DNA of 33,477 nucleotides from Amycolatopsis coloradensis (GTDB taxonomy: Bacteria > Actinomycetota > Actinomycetes > Mycobacteriales > Pseudonocardiaceae), in NCBI RefSeq assembly GCF_037997115.1, contig NZ_CP150484.1, positions 8,441,515-8,474,991 on the forward strand, in the 5' to 3' direction. How positions within the stretch are numbered: position 1 is the stretch's first letter; every line of letters starts with the position of its first letter. Both the position numbers and the translations under genes were made by a program. Below are positions 15,203 through 23,440 of this stretch, one piece after another. The notes beneath the pieces are model-generated. The model was given only the letters and a program-made list of their open reading frames with translations, was not told the DNA's origin and did not search any database.

Positions 15203-16399
15203 TCAGGAGCGGGACTTGTATTCGCGGAGCAGGCCGCGGCTGATGATGGTCTTCTGGATCTCGCTGGTGCCTTCGCCGATGAGCAGGAACGGCGCCTCGC
15301 GCATGAGGCGTTCGATCTCGTATTCCTTGGAGTAGCCGTAGCCGCCATGGATGCGGAAGGAGTCCTGGGTGACCTCGGCGCAGTACTCGCTCGCGATCAG
15401 CTTCGCCATCCCGGCCTCGACGTCGTTGCGCTCGCCGGAGTCCTTGAGGCGGGCGGCGTTGACCATCATCAGGTGCGCGGCCTCGACCTTGGTGGCCATC
15501 TCGGCGAGTTTGAACGCGACCGCCTGGTGCTCGGCGATGGCCTTGCCGAACGTCTTGCGCTGCTGGGCGTACTCCACCGCGAGCTCGAACGCGCGGATCG
15601 CGATCCCGCAGGCGCGGGCGGCGACGTTGACGCGGCCGACCTCGACACCGTCCATCATGTACGCGAAGCCCTTGCCCGGCGCTTCGCCGAGGACCTTGTC
15701 GGCACCGATCTTGAAGCCGTCGAACACGGCCTCGGTGGTGTCGACGCCCTTGTAGCCCATCTTGTCGATCTTGCCGGGGATGGTGAGGCCGGGAGCGACC
15801 TCGCCGAAGCCCTCGGGCTTCTCGACCAGGAAAGTGGTCAGGTTCTGGTGGGCCTTCTCGGCACCTTCGTCGGTCTTGACGAGCAGCGCGATCAGGTTGG
15901 AGCTGCCTCCGTTGGTCAGCCACATCTTCGAACCGTCGATGACGTAACCGTCGTCGGTCCTGCGGGCGCGGGTCTTGATCGCGGCGACGTCGGAGCCGAG
16001 ATCCGGCTCGGACATCGAGAACGAGCCGCGGACCTCGCCGGTCGCCATCCGCGGCAGGAAGTGCTGCTTCTGCTCCGGCGTCCCGTGTTGCTTGATCATG
16101 TGCGCGACGATGAAGTGCGTGTTGATGACGCCGGAGACGCTCATCCAGCCGCGCGCGATCTCCTCGACCACGAGCGCGTAGGTCAGCAGCGATTCGCCGA
16201 GGCCGCCGTACTCCTCCGGGATGGTGAGCCCGAACAGGCCCATCTCCTTCATCCCCTCGACGATGTCGGCGGGATAGGTGTCGGAATGCTCGAGCTCCTG
16301 CGCGCGCGGGATGACCTCCTTGTCCACGAACTGGCGGACCGTGGCCAGGATTTCGGACTGCACGTCGGTCAAGCCGGCGGTCTGGGCGAGGCGAGCCAT
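15203..16399 (-). CDS. Acyl-CoA dehydrogenase
   Basis: A 398-residue FAD enzyme that forms the alpha-beta double bond in acyl-CoA thioesters and passes electrons to ETF. The family blocks are in order: FSMSEPDLGSDVAAIKTRA (flavin and substrate loop, about residues 147-165), WLTNGGSSN, RKTFGKAI, and near the end IGEGTSEIQKTIISRGLL. The Glu of GEGTSEIQ is at the place of the catalytic base in short-chain members. Length is usual for the family. GGGAGCAG lies before the ATG. Chain-length or branched-chain preference cannot be read. It stands alone, between the stress protein and the DUF4190 cluster. Confidence 0.92.
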   Translation of the reverse strand: MARLAQTAGLTDVQSEILATVRQFVDKEVIPRAQELEHSDTYPADIVEGMKEMGLFGLTIPEEYGGLGESLLTYALVVEEIARGWMSVSGVINTHFIVAHMIKQHGTPEQKQHFLPRMATGEVRGSFSMSEPDLGSDVAAIKTRARRTDDGYVIDGSKMWLTNGGSSNLIALLVKTDEGAEKAHQNLTTFLVEKPEGFGEVAPGLTIPGKIDKMGYKGVDTTEAVFDGFKIGADKVLGEAPGKGFAYMMDGVEVGRVNVAARACGIAIRAFELAVEYAQQRKTFGKAIAEHQAVAFKLAEMATKVEAAHLMMVNAARLKDSGERNDVEAGMAKLIASEYCAEVTQDSFRIHGGYGYSKEYEIERLMREAPFLLIGEGTSEIQKTIISRGLLREYKSRS

Positions 16400-16557
16400 C
16401 GCTGCTCCCTAAATTCGCGCGCACCGGGCTCCCGGCGCTGGGTTACCGGTGAGTATGACGCCTGCACGGAGACCTCGCTATGAGCGCAGTCACGCGTACG
16501 CCATCCGTGACCATGGCATTACAGTGCCAGGCCGATCACAGTCCGAGGGAACGAAAT

Positions 16558-16804
16558 GTGGTTCAGCAGCCCTTTGGCGGATTCCCGCCACACCAGCAGT
16601 ACGCCTTTCCGAACCAGCCTCCGGCGCGGGGCAAGGACTCCGGCCTGGCGACCGCCGCCCTGATCTTTTCACTCTTCGGGTTGATCGGACTGGTGTCGTG
16701 ATCCGAGGGATCGTCCTGGGCCACGCCGCCTGATGATCGTCCTGTACGCCATCGCGATCCCCGTCGCGCTGAACATCGCCGCGAAACACGGGGCTTTCCG
16801 GTAG
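16558..16804 (+). pseudogene. Decayed DUF4190-type membrane protein gene
   Basis: A frame starts at GTG 16558 after GAGGGAAC and encodes a Gln/Pro-rich tail and a first helix, DSGLATAALIFSLFGLIGLV, then stops at 16701. The next pieces lie in other frames: IRGIVLGHAA just after, then MIVLYAIAIPVALNIAAK ending at TAG 16802-16804. Set beside the intact neighbour (GMAVASLVCSLIGLI, ILGIVFGHIA, MIIGYVVTALW) these are the same three segments, with the SKAKRGEAGG loop missing. This is best read as a paralogue broken by a frameshift and a deletion. A free 47-residue peptide from the first frame remains possible. Confidence 0.65.
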
Positions 16805-16835
16805 CGATACGGTCCTCGTCGACGAGGGGACCAGC

Positions 16836-17186
16836 ATGACGAATCCGCATGATCCGTACGGCCGGCAGCCCTACGGTCTCCAGCCTTACCAGCCACCTCA
16901 GCAGTACTACGTCCAGCAGGCCTACGTGCGGCCGCCGGACCAGGGCATGGCGGTGGCGTCACTGGTGTGCTCGCTGATCGGGCTGATCATGTGCTTCCCG
17001 GCGATCTTGGGGATCGTCTTCGGGCACATCGCGCTCTCGAAGGCCAAACGCGGCGAAGCGGGCGGCCAGGGCATGGCGCAGGCGGGCATGATCATCGGAT
17101 ACGTCGTCACCGCGCTCTGGCTGATCCCGGTCATCCTGTGGTTCGTTTTCGTCGTGCTCGCGATCGGAGCCGCGGGCGTCTCGTGA
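16836..17186 (+). CDS. DUF4190-type membrane protein, short form
   Basis: A 116-residue protein. The Tyr/Gln/Pro-rich cytosolic N-terminus (about residues 1-35) is followed by two helices (MAVASLVCSLIGLIMCFPAIL and GMIIGYVVTALWLIPVILWFVF). Between them lies the family loop GHIALSKAKRGEAGGQGMA. The ATG follows GAGGGGA. It is flanked by a broken and a longer copy of the same gene, so this is a tandem family. Rv1233c near lpqY in M. tuberculosis has a similar plan (from memory). Function unknown. Confidence 0.8.
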   Translation: MTNPHDPYGRQPYGLQPYQPPQQYYVQQAYVRPPDQGMAVASLVCSLIGLIMCFPAILGIVFGHIALSKAKRGEAGGQGMAQAGMIIGYVVTALWLIPVILWFVFVVLAIGAAGVS

Positions 17187-17235
17187 CCCGTCCCCGGATA
17201 CGGTGGTGTCCCGCACGAACCAGGGGGCCAACCGG

Positions 17236-17886
17236 ATGAGCAGTTCCGACTCGCAGGACACACCGTCGACGTCGTCCTACACCGACTCGAACACCTTCTC
17301 GGACCCGACTTCGGCGCCCGAAACCGTGTCAGGCCCGGCGGAACCGCAGCAGTTCCAGCCGCCGGCGCCCTTCACGCCGCCTCCGCCGTTCGAGCCACCC
17401 ACTCCGTTCGAGCCGCCTTCGGCCTCAGCGCCGGACCCTGTACCCCCTCACGACCCGGCTCCCGTTCCGGTTCCGGTCGAGACGTACGGGCAGGCCATCG
17501 ACCCGCTGACCGCCGAGCCCGTGCCGCCGCCCTACGCGACTCCGGAGCCGCCGGCCCCGCCGGTGTACACGCCCGTGCCGTTGCCCGCCGCGTACCCGCC
17601 GCCGCAGCCGTACAACCCGTACGCGGCGGTGGCTCCCCCGCGATCGCAGGACAACGGGATGGCGATCGCCGGGCTGGTGTGCTCACTCATCGGGATCTGC
17701 TCCTGCGTGACGGTGATCGTCGGGCTGATCCTGGGGCATATCGGGCTGGCGAAGGCGAACCGCGGTGAGGCGGGCGGGCGCGGCATGGCGCTCGCGGCGG
17801 TGATCATCGCCTACGTCGTGATCGCGCTGTACGTCGGTTTCGGCGGCACGATGATCATCCTGGGCGTGAACGGCCAACTCGATTAG
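17236..17886 (+). CDS. DUF4190-type membrane protein with long Pro-rich N-terminus
   Basis: A 216-residue protein. About 135 residues of Pro/Ser/Thr-rich, low-complexity sequence (repeats of PPPFEPPTPFEPP and APVPVPVE type) precede two helices with the loop GHIGLAKANRGEAGGRGMALA between them. The membrane part is about 60 percent like its short neighbour by eye. The ATG at 17236 follows a G-run (AGGGGGCC); the frame is open 11 codons earlier, but that start lacks a site. It ends 40 bases before a strong hairpin. Function unknown; the proline-rich region suggests protein contacts in the cytosol. Confidence 0.8.
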   Translation: MSSSDSQDTPSTSSYTDSNTFSDPTSAPETVSGPAEPQQFQPPAPFTPPPPFEPPTPFEPPSASAPDPVPPHDPAPVPVPVETYGQAIDPLTAEPVPPPYATPEPPAPPVYTPVPLPAAYPPPQPYNPYAAVAPPRSQDNGMAIAGLVCSLIGICSCVTVIVGLILGHIGLAKANRGEAGGRGMALAAVIIAYVVIALYVGFGGTMIILGVNGQLD

Positions 17887-17923
17887 CAGCGGGAATGTGG
17901 CGGCGCGTGAAGGCGGCGGTGGC

Positions 17924-17969
17924 CTCGCGAGTGGTAAGGACGGTTAGAACCGTCCTTACCACTCACGAG
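17924..17969. terminator. Bidirectional hairpin, CCACTCACGA family, copy 3
   Basis: The arms 17924-17945 and 17948-17969 match at 21 of 22 positions around the centre AG. It lies between converging genes and contains the stop codon of the stomatin-like gene (17963-17965). The segment CCACTCACGA is shared with the two elements at 129-164 and 346-383, while the inner arm sequence differs. Confidence 0.75.
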
Positions 17970-18799
17970 ACTTGACCGACATCACCCGGTTCCCTGGGCG
18001 CCGGCGCCACCTGACCGTTGGCCTCCGGCTCTTCCGGCACTCCCCGCTTCGGCGTGTTCGCGTCGAGGAAACGCAGCAGCTCCACCGGGAACGGCAAGAC
18101 CAGCGTCGAGTTCTTCTCCGCCGAGACCTGCACGACGGTCTCGAGCAGCCGCAACTGCAACGCCGCCGGAGTGTCGGCCATGGTCGCGGCCGCCTGCGAA
18201 AGCTTGTGCGACGCCTGCAACTCCCCGTCCGCCGAGATGACCCGCGCCCGCCGTTCGCGTTCGGCTTCGGCCTGGCGCGACATCGAGCGTTTCATCGACT
18301 CCGGCAGCGCGACGTCCTTGATCTCGACCCGGTCGATGTGGATGCCCCAGTCCAAGGCCGGGCTGTCGATCATCAGCTCCAGGCCCTCGTTCAGCCGTTC
18401 TCGGTTCGACAGCAGGTCGTCCAGGTCGCTCTTGCCGATGATCGACCGCAGCGAGGTCTGCGCGACCTGCCCGACGGCCGAGCGGTAGTCCTGCACGTTG
18501 ACCGCGGCCAGCACCGGGTCGATCACCTTGAAGTACACGACCGCGTCGACCCGCACGGTGACGTTGTCGCGGGTGATGCCGTCCTGTGCGGGGATCGGCA
18601 TCGTGACGATCTGCATGTTGACCTTCTGCAGCCTGTCCGCGATCGGCACCAGCAGTGCGAGCCCCGGCTGCCGGATGGCCGGGCGCACCCGCCCGAACCG
18701 GAACACGAGACCGCGTTCGTACTGTTTCACCACGCGAAGGCTGGCCGCGAGCCACGCACCGCCCGCGACGGCGACCGCACTGAGAATCTCCACCACCAT
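17963..18799 (-). CDS. SPFH/stomatin-like (slipin) membrane protein
   Basis: A 278-residue band-7 protein. One N-terminal hydrophobic helix (residues 1-22) anchors it, followed by the SPFH core opening with VVKQYERGLVFRFGRVR and containing MPIPAQDGITRDNVTVRVDAVVYF, then a long charged helix rich in Glu, Arg and Ala (about residues 175-225) expected to form a coiled coil. Such proteins build membrane-linked rings and often pair with an NfeD protein; none is next to it here. GGGAGCAG precedes the ATG. The last residues and stop are encoded within a palindromic element. Confidence 0.88.
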   Translation of the reverse strand: MVVEILSAVAVAGGAWLAASLRVVKQYERGLVFRFGRVRPAIRQPGLALLVPIADRLQKVNMQIVTMPIPAQDGITRDNVTVRVDAVVYFKVIDPVLAAVNVQDYRSAVGQVAQTSLRSIIGKSDLDDLLSNRERLNEGLELMIDSPALDWGIHIDRVEIKDVALPESMKRSMSRQAEAERERRARVISADGELQASHKLSQAAATMADTPAALQLRLLETVVQVSAEKNSTLVLPFPVELLRFLDANTPKRGVPEEPEANGQVAPAPREPGDVGQVS

Positions 18800-18887
18800 G
18801 GCTGCTCCCGGGGTTGTTCTCGCTGTTCACGGTACGCCCGGCGGGTCACGGGGGAAACACGGTGGACAAGCCTGCCAAGGTGGGTTC

Positions 18888-19799
18888 GTGACCGGTTTCA
18901 AGATCCCGCCCAAGTTCCTCGACCGCGCCGCCGAACTCGGCCCCGGAGCCGCCGAGTGGCTCGACTCCCTCCCGTTCCTCGCCGAGAAGTACACCGCCAA
19001 GTGGCAGCTCGAATACGACGGCGAGGCCATGCACGGCTTCGTCGGCGTCGCGCAGCCGGTGCGCCGAGCGGACGGCTCCCCCGCGATCCTCAAACTCGGC
19101 TGGCCGCACGAGGAATCCGATGACGAACCGCTCGCACTGTCCACTTGGGCCGGTCAGGGCGCGGTTTTGATGTACGACAACGTGCCCGAGGACGGCGTGC
19201 TGCTGCTGGAGCGGCTCGACGCCACCAGGTCGCTCGAAACGGAGCCGATCCGGGAGGCCGTCGAGACCGTCGGCGCCCTGGCACGACGGTTGGCCGTCCC
19301 CGCTCCCGAAACGCTGCAGCGATCCCTTCGCGAGGAAGCCGCGGAACTGGTCACCGGACTCCCGGAGACCTGGAGCGAGCTGGGCGAACCGTTCGATCGC
19401 AAGTACCTCGACGCCGCCGTGGAAATCTGCGTGAACCTCGGACCGGAGGCCGGTGAGCTGATGGTGAACGAGGACCTTCATTTCGAGAACGTCCTCGCCG
19501 GGACGCGCGAACCGTGGCTGGTGATCGACCCGAAGCCGCTTTCGGGTGATCTCGAGTTCGGCGCGATCTCGATCCTCTGGAACCGGGCGAACGAGTCCAC
19601 AATGGACGAAAAGCTCGCGTGGTTCGCCGCGGCCGCCGGGGTGGACGCCGAACGCGCGCGGGCGTGGACGCTGGTCCGCGCGGTGCAGAACTGGACCTGG
19701 CTGTACGAAGACCTCGCGGAGGGCGCCTCGCCCGAGACCCTCGCCGAAGACCCGGCCTACGCCGCCGTTCCCGGAATCGCCGACTGGGCATTGCGGTGA
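18888..19799 (+). CDS. APH(6)/hydroxyurea-resistance-type phosphotransferase
   Basis: A 303-residue kinase-fold protein of the streptomycin 6-phosphotransferase/Hur family. The expected ATP lysine is K69 (AILKLGW), the catalytic loop is NEDLHFENVL with Asp196 and Asn201, and the metal-binding Asp214 is in WLVIDPKPLSGD. The family moves a phosphate from ATP to hydroxyls on aminocyclitols or hydroxyurea. Chromosomal members without a biosynthetic cluster may act on other compounds, so resistance should not be assumed. The GTG at 18888 has a weak AAGG site nine bases upstream; the frame is open far upstream but there runs antisense to the stomatin-like gene. Confidence 0.82.
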   Translation: MTGFKIPPKFLDRAAELGPGAAEWLDSLPFLAEKYTAKWQLEYDGEAMHGFVGVAQPVRRADGSPAILKLGWPHEESDDEPLALSTWAGQGAVLMYDNVPEDGVLLLERLDATRSLETEPIREAVETVGALARRLAVPAPETLQRSLREEAAELVTGLPETWSELGEPFDRKYLDAAVEICVNLGPEAGELMVNEDLHFENVLAGTREPWLVIDPKPLSGDLEFGAISILWNRANESTMDEKLAWFAAAAGVDAERARAWTLVRAVQNWTWLYEDLAEGASPETLAEDPAYAAVPGIADWALR

Positions 19800-19843
19800 T
19801 CACACGAATCGTCTCGGGCCCCGGGAGCGGATAACCTTCGGGC

Positions 19844-21142
19844 ATGGCAGCCGTGAACAGGGTATTCGCAGCTCAGCTGGCCGGTTTGCCGGTTTTCGGC
19901 CCCGATGGTGAATCGATCGGCAAGGTGCGGGACCTGGTGGCGGGCCTGCGCTTGGACCAGCAACCCCCGCGGATCCTGGGCATCGTGGTCGAGCTGACGA
20001 CGAGGCGCCGCGTGTTCGTGCCGATGTTGCGCGTGACCTCGATCGAGCCCAGCGCGGTCACGCTCGCCACCGGATCGGTGAACATGCGGCGGTTCCACCA
20101 ACGGCCCAACGAGGTGCTGGTGGTCGGGCAGCTGTTCGACGCGCACGCCACCCTCGCCGGCTCGGACACGCGGGTCACCGTCGTCGACGCCGGCATGGAA
20201 CCGACCCGGACGCGGGACTGGGTGCTCGCGAAACTCGCGATCCGGGAACGGTCGAGCAGGCTCGGCCTCGGCAGACGGCGCTCGGCGATGCAGGTGCTGC
20301 CGTGGGCGGAGGTGTCCGGGCTCGGGCTCACCGACCTGACCGGCCAGACCCAGGGCGCGGCGCAGCTGCTGATGCTGTTCGACACCATGCGCGCGGCCGA
20401 CGTCGCCGCCACGGTCCGCGATCTGCCGCTCAAACGACGGCACGAGGTCGCCGACGCGATGGACGACGAGCACCTGGCCGACGTCATCGAGGAGCTTCCC
20501 GAAGACGACCAGAAGGAACTGCTGTCCTACCTCGCCGAGGAACGCGCAGCCGACATCCTGGAAGCGATGGACCCCGACGACGCCGCCGACCTGCTGGCCG
20601 AATTGGCTCCCGCCGAGCAGAACCGGTTCCTGGAGCTGATGGAACCCGAGGAGTCGGCGCCGGTGAAGCGGCTGCTGGAGTACTCCTCCGACACCGCGGG
20701 CGGGTTGATGACGCCCGAACCGGTGGTGCTGACGCCGGACGCCACGGTCGCGGAGGCGCTCGCGCACATCCGCAACGCGGACCTCCCGGTGGCGCTGGCG
20801 AGCATGGTGTTCGTCTGCCGTCCGCCGACGGAGACGCCGACCGGGCGCTTCGTCGGCGTCGTGCACTTCCAGCGTCTGCTGCGCGAACCACCCGCGGAGA
20901 TGGTGGCGAGCGCCGTCGACTCGCAGCTGCCCGCGCTGCGGCCGAACGCCACCTTGTCCGAGGTCACCCGCTACTTCGCCGCCTACAACCTCACCTGCGG
21001 GCCGGTGGTGGACGCCGAGGACCACCTGCTCGGCGCGGTCACCGTCGACGACGTGCTCGACCACCTACTCCCCGAGGACTGGCGCGAGACCGGCCTGCAC
21101 GACATCACCGGAGAGATCACCGAGGAGGCCGAACGTGCCTGA
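19844..21142 (+). CDS. MgtE N-terminal/CBS protein with PRC-barrel start
   Basis: A 432-residue soluble protein. Residues 1-75 and about 90-165 look like two PRC-barrel-type units (AAQLAGLPVFGPDGESIGKVRDLV). Residues about 175-270 are an MgtE-N superhelix (LPLKRRHEVADAMDDEHLADVIEELPEDDQKELLSYL). CBS repeats follow (SSDTAGGLMTPEPVVLTPDATVAEAL). The membrane channel of MgtE is absent, so it is a sensor or regulator rather than a transporter. It matches Rv1232c in context. TAACCT ends six bases before the ATG, suggesting a leaderless message. The next gene overlaps its end by eight bases. Confidence 0.83.
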   Translation: MAAVNRVFAAQLAGLPVFGPDGESIGKVRDLVAGLRLDQQPPRILGIVVELTTRRRVFVPMLRVTSIEPSAVTLATGSVNMRRFHQRPNEVLVVGQLFDAHATLAGSDTRVTVVDAGMEPTRTRDWVLAKLAIRERSSRLGLGRRRSAMQVLPWAEVSGLGLTDLTGQTQGAAQLLMLFDTMRAADVAATVRDLPLKRRHEVADAMDDEHLADVIEELPEDDQKELLSYLAEERAADILEAMDPDDAADLLAELAPAEQNRFLELMEPEESAPVKRLLEYSSDTAGGLMTPEPVVLTPDATVAEALAHIRNADLPVALASMVFVCRPPTETPTGRFVGVVHFQRLLREPPAEMVASAVDSQLPALRPNATLSEVTRYFAAYNLTCGPVVDAEDHLLGAVTVDDVLDHLLPEDWRETGLHDITGEITEEAERA

Positions 21143-21644
21143 ACTGATGTCCGGGCGGCGGCTCGACCAGCCCCGCGGCCAGAGCCGGTTCAGGCTGAAC
21201 ATCGATCCGGACACCTTCGGCAGGCTCACCGAACGGGTCGCGCGGTTCCTCGGCACCGGCAAGTACCTGTTCTGGCAGACGCTGATCGTCATCGTCTGGA
21301 TCGTGCTGAACCTGGTCGCGGTCTCGCTGCGATGGGACCCGTACCCGTTCATCCTGCTGAACCTGGCGTTCTCGACTCAGGCCGCGTACGCCGCGCCGCT
21401 GATCCTGCTGGCGCAGAACCGGCAGGACGACCGCGACCGCGTCTCGCTGGAGGAGGACCGGAACCGCGCCGCGCAGACGAAGGCCGACACCGAGTACCTC
21501 GCGCGGGAGCTGGCTTCGCTGCGGATCGCGCTCGGCGAGGTCGCCACCCGGGACTTCCTGCGGGGCGAACTCGACCGGCTCCGTGAGGATCTTGATGCCA
21601 AGCCGCGCAAGGCCAAACCCGACCGCGCCCCTACCGGTACTTGA
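21135..21644 (+). CDS. DUF1003 membrane protein
   Basis: A 169-residue protein of the DUF1003 family. Two helices (WQTLIVIVWIVLNLVAVSL and FILLNLAFSTQAAYAAPLILLA) are followed by the hallmark AQNRQDDRDR and a charged, probably coiled-coil tail. It begins with GTG inside the end of the MgtE-N/CBS gene, with GAGGAGG just upstream, so the two are translated together, as Rv1232c and Rv1231c are arranged. The shared unit of a magnesium-sensor-like protein and a small membrane protein suggests a joint task; none is proven. Confidence 0.86.
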   Translation: MPELMSGRRLDQPRGQSRFRLNIDPDTFGRLTERVARFLGTGKYLFWQTLIVIVWIVLNLVAVSLRWDPYPFILLNLAFSTQAAYAAPLILLAQNRQDDRDRVSLEEDRNRAAQTKADTEYLARELASLRIALGEVATRDFLRGELDRLREDLDAKPRKAKPDRAPTGT

Positions 21645-21701
21645 TTTTTGCGGATGAGCCCCGACCGCGATCCCATCGCCGGGGCCTTCAATCAGGCGGG
21701 T

Positions 21702-21738
21702 TTGTCCAGCTCCGCCTACCGGTACGTAACATGGTGGG
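21702..21738 (+). promoter_or_regulatory. Promoter for leaderless mrp message
   Basis: TAACAT (21727-21732) is a good -10 box and ends six bases before the mrp GTG, so transcription should begin at or beside the start codon. TTGTCC (21702-21707) is a fair -35 at a long 19-base spacing. No ribosome site precedes the GTG. Confidence 0.45.
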
Positions 21739-22884
21739 GTGACCAGTACGCAGCAACTCCCCAGCGTCGACGATGTCCGCACCGCGCTGAAGGCCGTGTA
21801 CGACCCGGAGATCAAGAAACCGATCACCGAACTCGGCATGGTCAAGGACGTGGAGGTCGGCTCGGACGGTGTGGTCACCGTCGGGATCTACCTGACGGTC
21901 GCCGGTTGCCCGCTGAAGGCGACGTTGACCAACGACACCACCGAAGCCGTCAAGAAGCTCCCCGGCGTCAGCGACGTCCGGGTCGAGCTCGACGTGATGA
22001 GCGACGAGCAACGCACGGAGCTGCGAAAATCGCTGCGCGGCGACGCCGCGGAGCCGGTGATCCCGTTCGCGCAGCCCGGTTCGCTGACGCGGGTCTACTG
22101 CGTCGCGTCCGGCAAGGGCGGTGTCGGCAAGTCCTCGGTGACGGTGAACCTCGCGGCCGCGATGGCCGAACGCGGGCTTTCCGTCGGCGTGGTGGACGCG
22201 GACATCTACGGGCACTCGGTGCCGCGGATGCTCGGAGCGCGGGAGAAGCCGACCAAGGTCGACACCATGATCATGCCGCCCCAGGCGCACGGCGTGAAGG
22301 TCATCTCGATCGGCATGTTCACCCCGGGCAACACCCCCGTGGTGTGGCGCGGGCCGATGCTGCACCGCGCGTTGCAGCAGTTCCTCGCCGACGTGTTCTG
22401 GGGCGACCTCGACATCCTGCTGCTGGATCTGCCGCCGGGCACCGGTGACATCGCGATCTCGGTGGCGCAGCTGATCCCGAACGCGGAGATCCTGGTCGTC
22501 ACCACTCCGCAGCAGGCGGCCGCCGAGGTGGCCGAGCGCGCGGGCGCGATCGCGCTCCAGACGCGGCAGCGCGTGGCCGGGGTCATCGAGAACATGTCGT
22601 GGCTGGAGACGCCCGACGGGCAGAAGATGGAGATCTTCGGATCCGGCGGCGGGCAGTCCGTGGCCGACTCGCTGTCGAAGTCGGTCGGGTCGACCGTGCC
22701 GCTGCTCGGGCAGGTCCCGATGGACCCGCGCGTGGTCTCCAACGGCGACGCCGGGACGCCGATCGTGCTGGCCGAGCCGGACGCCCCGGCGTCGCTCGTG
22801 CTCAAGGAGGCGGCGAAGAAGCTGACCGTCCGGGCACGCGGGCTGGCCGGGATGATGCTGAACGTCACTCCCGCCGGCCGCTGA
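21739..22884 (+). CDS. mrp: Mrp/ApbC-type P-loop ATPase
   Basis: A 381-residue protein. Residues 1-85 form a MIP18/DUF59 domain (with AGCPLK), and the rest is the Mrp/NBP35 ATPase with the deviant Walker A GKGGVGKSS (125-133) and switch DADIYGHSVPRMLG. Family members carry and transfer Fe-S clusters. The usual CxxC that holds the bridging cluster, expected in the segment after ENMS, is not there (ENMSWLETPDGQKMEIFG), so cluster binding must differ or rest on other Cys such as C57 and C121. It corresponds to Rv1229c. A large hairpin follows. Confidence 0.9.
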   Translation: MTSTQQLPSVDDVRTALKAVYDPEIKKPITELGMVKDVEVGSDGVVTVGIYLTVAGCPLKATLTNDTTEAVKKLPGVSDVRVELDVMSDEQRTELRKSLRGDAAEPVIPFAQPGSLTRVYCVASGKGGVGKSSVTVNLAAAMAERGLSVGVVDADIYGHSVPRMLGAREKPTKVDTMIMPPQAHGVKVISIGMFTPGNTPVVWRGPMLHRALQQFLADVFWGDLDILLLDLPPGTGDIAISVAQLIPNAEILVVTTPQQAAAEVAERAGAIALQTRQRVAGVIENMSWLETPDGQKMEIFGSGGGQSVADSLSKSVGSTVPLLGQVPMDPRVVSNGDAGTPIVLAEPDAPASLVLKEAAKKLTVRARGLAGMMLNVTPAGR

Positions 22885-22895
22885 CGGCCCCTCTT

Positions 22896-22961
22896 ACGCA
22901 TTTAGTCCTCTGAATGCGGTACTTGCGCACGCAAGGACCGCATTCAGAGGACTAAATGCGT
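22896..22961. terminator. Very long hairpin between mrp and tatB
   Basis: The arms 22896-22927 and 22930-22961 match at 31 of 32 positions around a CA centre. Each half can also fold alone, because CGCATT and AATGCG bracket the loop TAGTCCTCTG. The left half matches the short element at 7692-7713 with one difference. It separates converging genes and ends five bases from the tatB stop, so it likely works in both directions. Confidence 0.8.
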
Positions 22962-22965
22962 GGGG

Positions 22966-23385
22966 TCAGGTCGCGTCCGGGTCGACCGGCGGGCGCTCCC
23001 CCGGCTTCAGAGGCTCGGGCTGCGAAGCCGTCGCCGGGTAGCCGTTGGGCTTCGAAGCGCCGTTGGCACCGTTCGTCCCGTTGGTGCCGTTGATGTTGTT
23101 GAGCCCCAGCGGATCCGAGTCACCGTCGAACAGGTGCTGGGTGACGACCCGCTTCGGGTCGAAGTTCCGCAGGCCCCTCAGGTCCTCCAGCGGCTTGCGC
23201 AGCTGATCGAACTCCGGGCCCATCTCCTCGCGCAACTGCGTCTTGGCCCCGGTCGCGAAGTCGCGGACCTTGCGGACGCTCTTCGCCACCCAGGACGCCG
23301 CTTCGGGCAGCCGTTCCGGACCGAGGATGAAAAGACCCGCGACGACGATGATGAGGATCTCTCCCCAGCCGACACTCTCGAACAC
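22966..23385 (-). CDS. tatB: Sec-independent translocase protein TatB
   Basis: A 139-residue Tat export component. It has the expected short N-terminal helix (MFESVGWGEILIIVVAGLFILGPERLP) with the hinge GPERLP, then an amphipathic helix (AASWVAKSVRKVRDFATG), and a disordered tail. TatB receives folded cargo bearing twin-arginine signals. The tail holds an unusual Asn-Gly-Thr run (NINGTNGTNGANG) near residues 97-108. The GTG at 23383-23385 follows GGAGG by nine bases. It lies 55 bases after htrA, as Rv1224 follows Rv1223. Confidence 0.92.
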   Translation of the reverse strand: MFESVGWGEILIIVVAGLFILGPERLPEAASWVAKSVRKVRDFATGAKTQLREEMGPEFDQLRKPLEDLRGLRNFDPKRVVTQHLFDGDSDPLGLNNINGTNGTNGANGASKPNGYPATASQPEPLKPGERPPVDPDAT

Positions 23386-23440
23386 CCGTGTGAACCTCCG
23401 CCTCGGCGTCTTCCCCGTTCAGGGTACCCGGCCGAACTCG

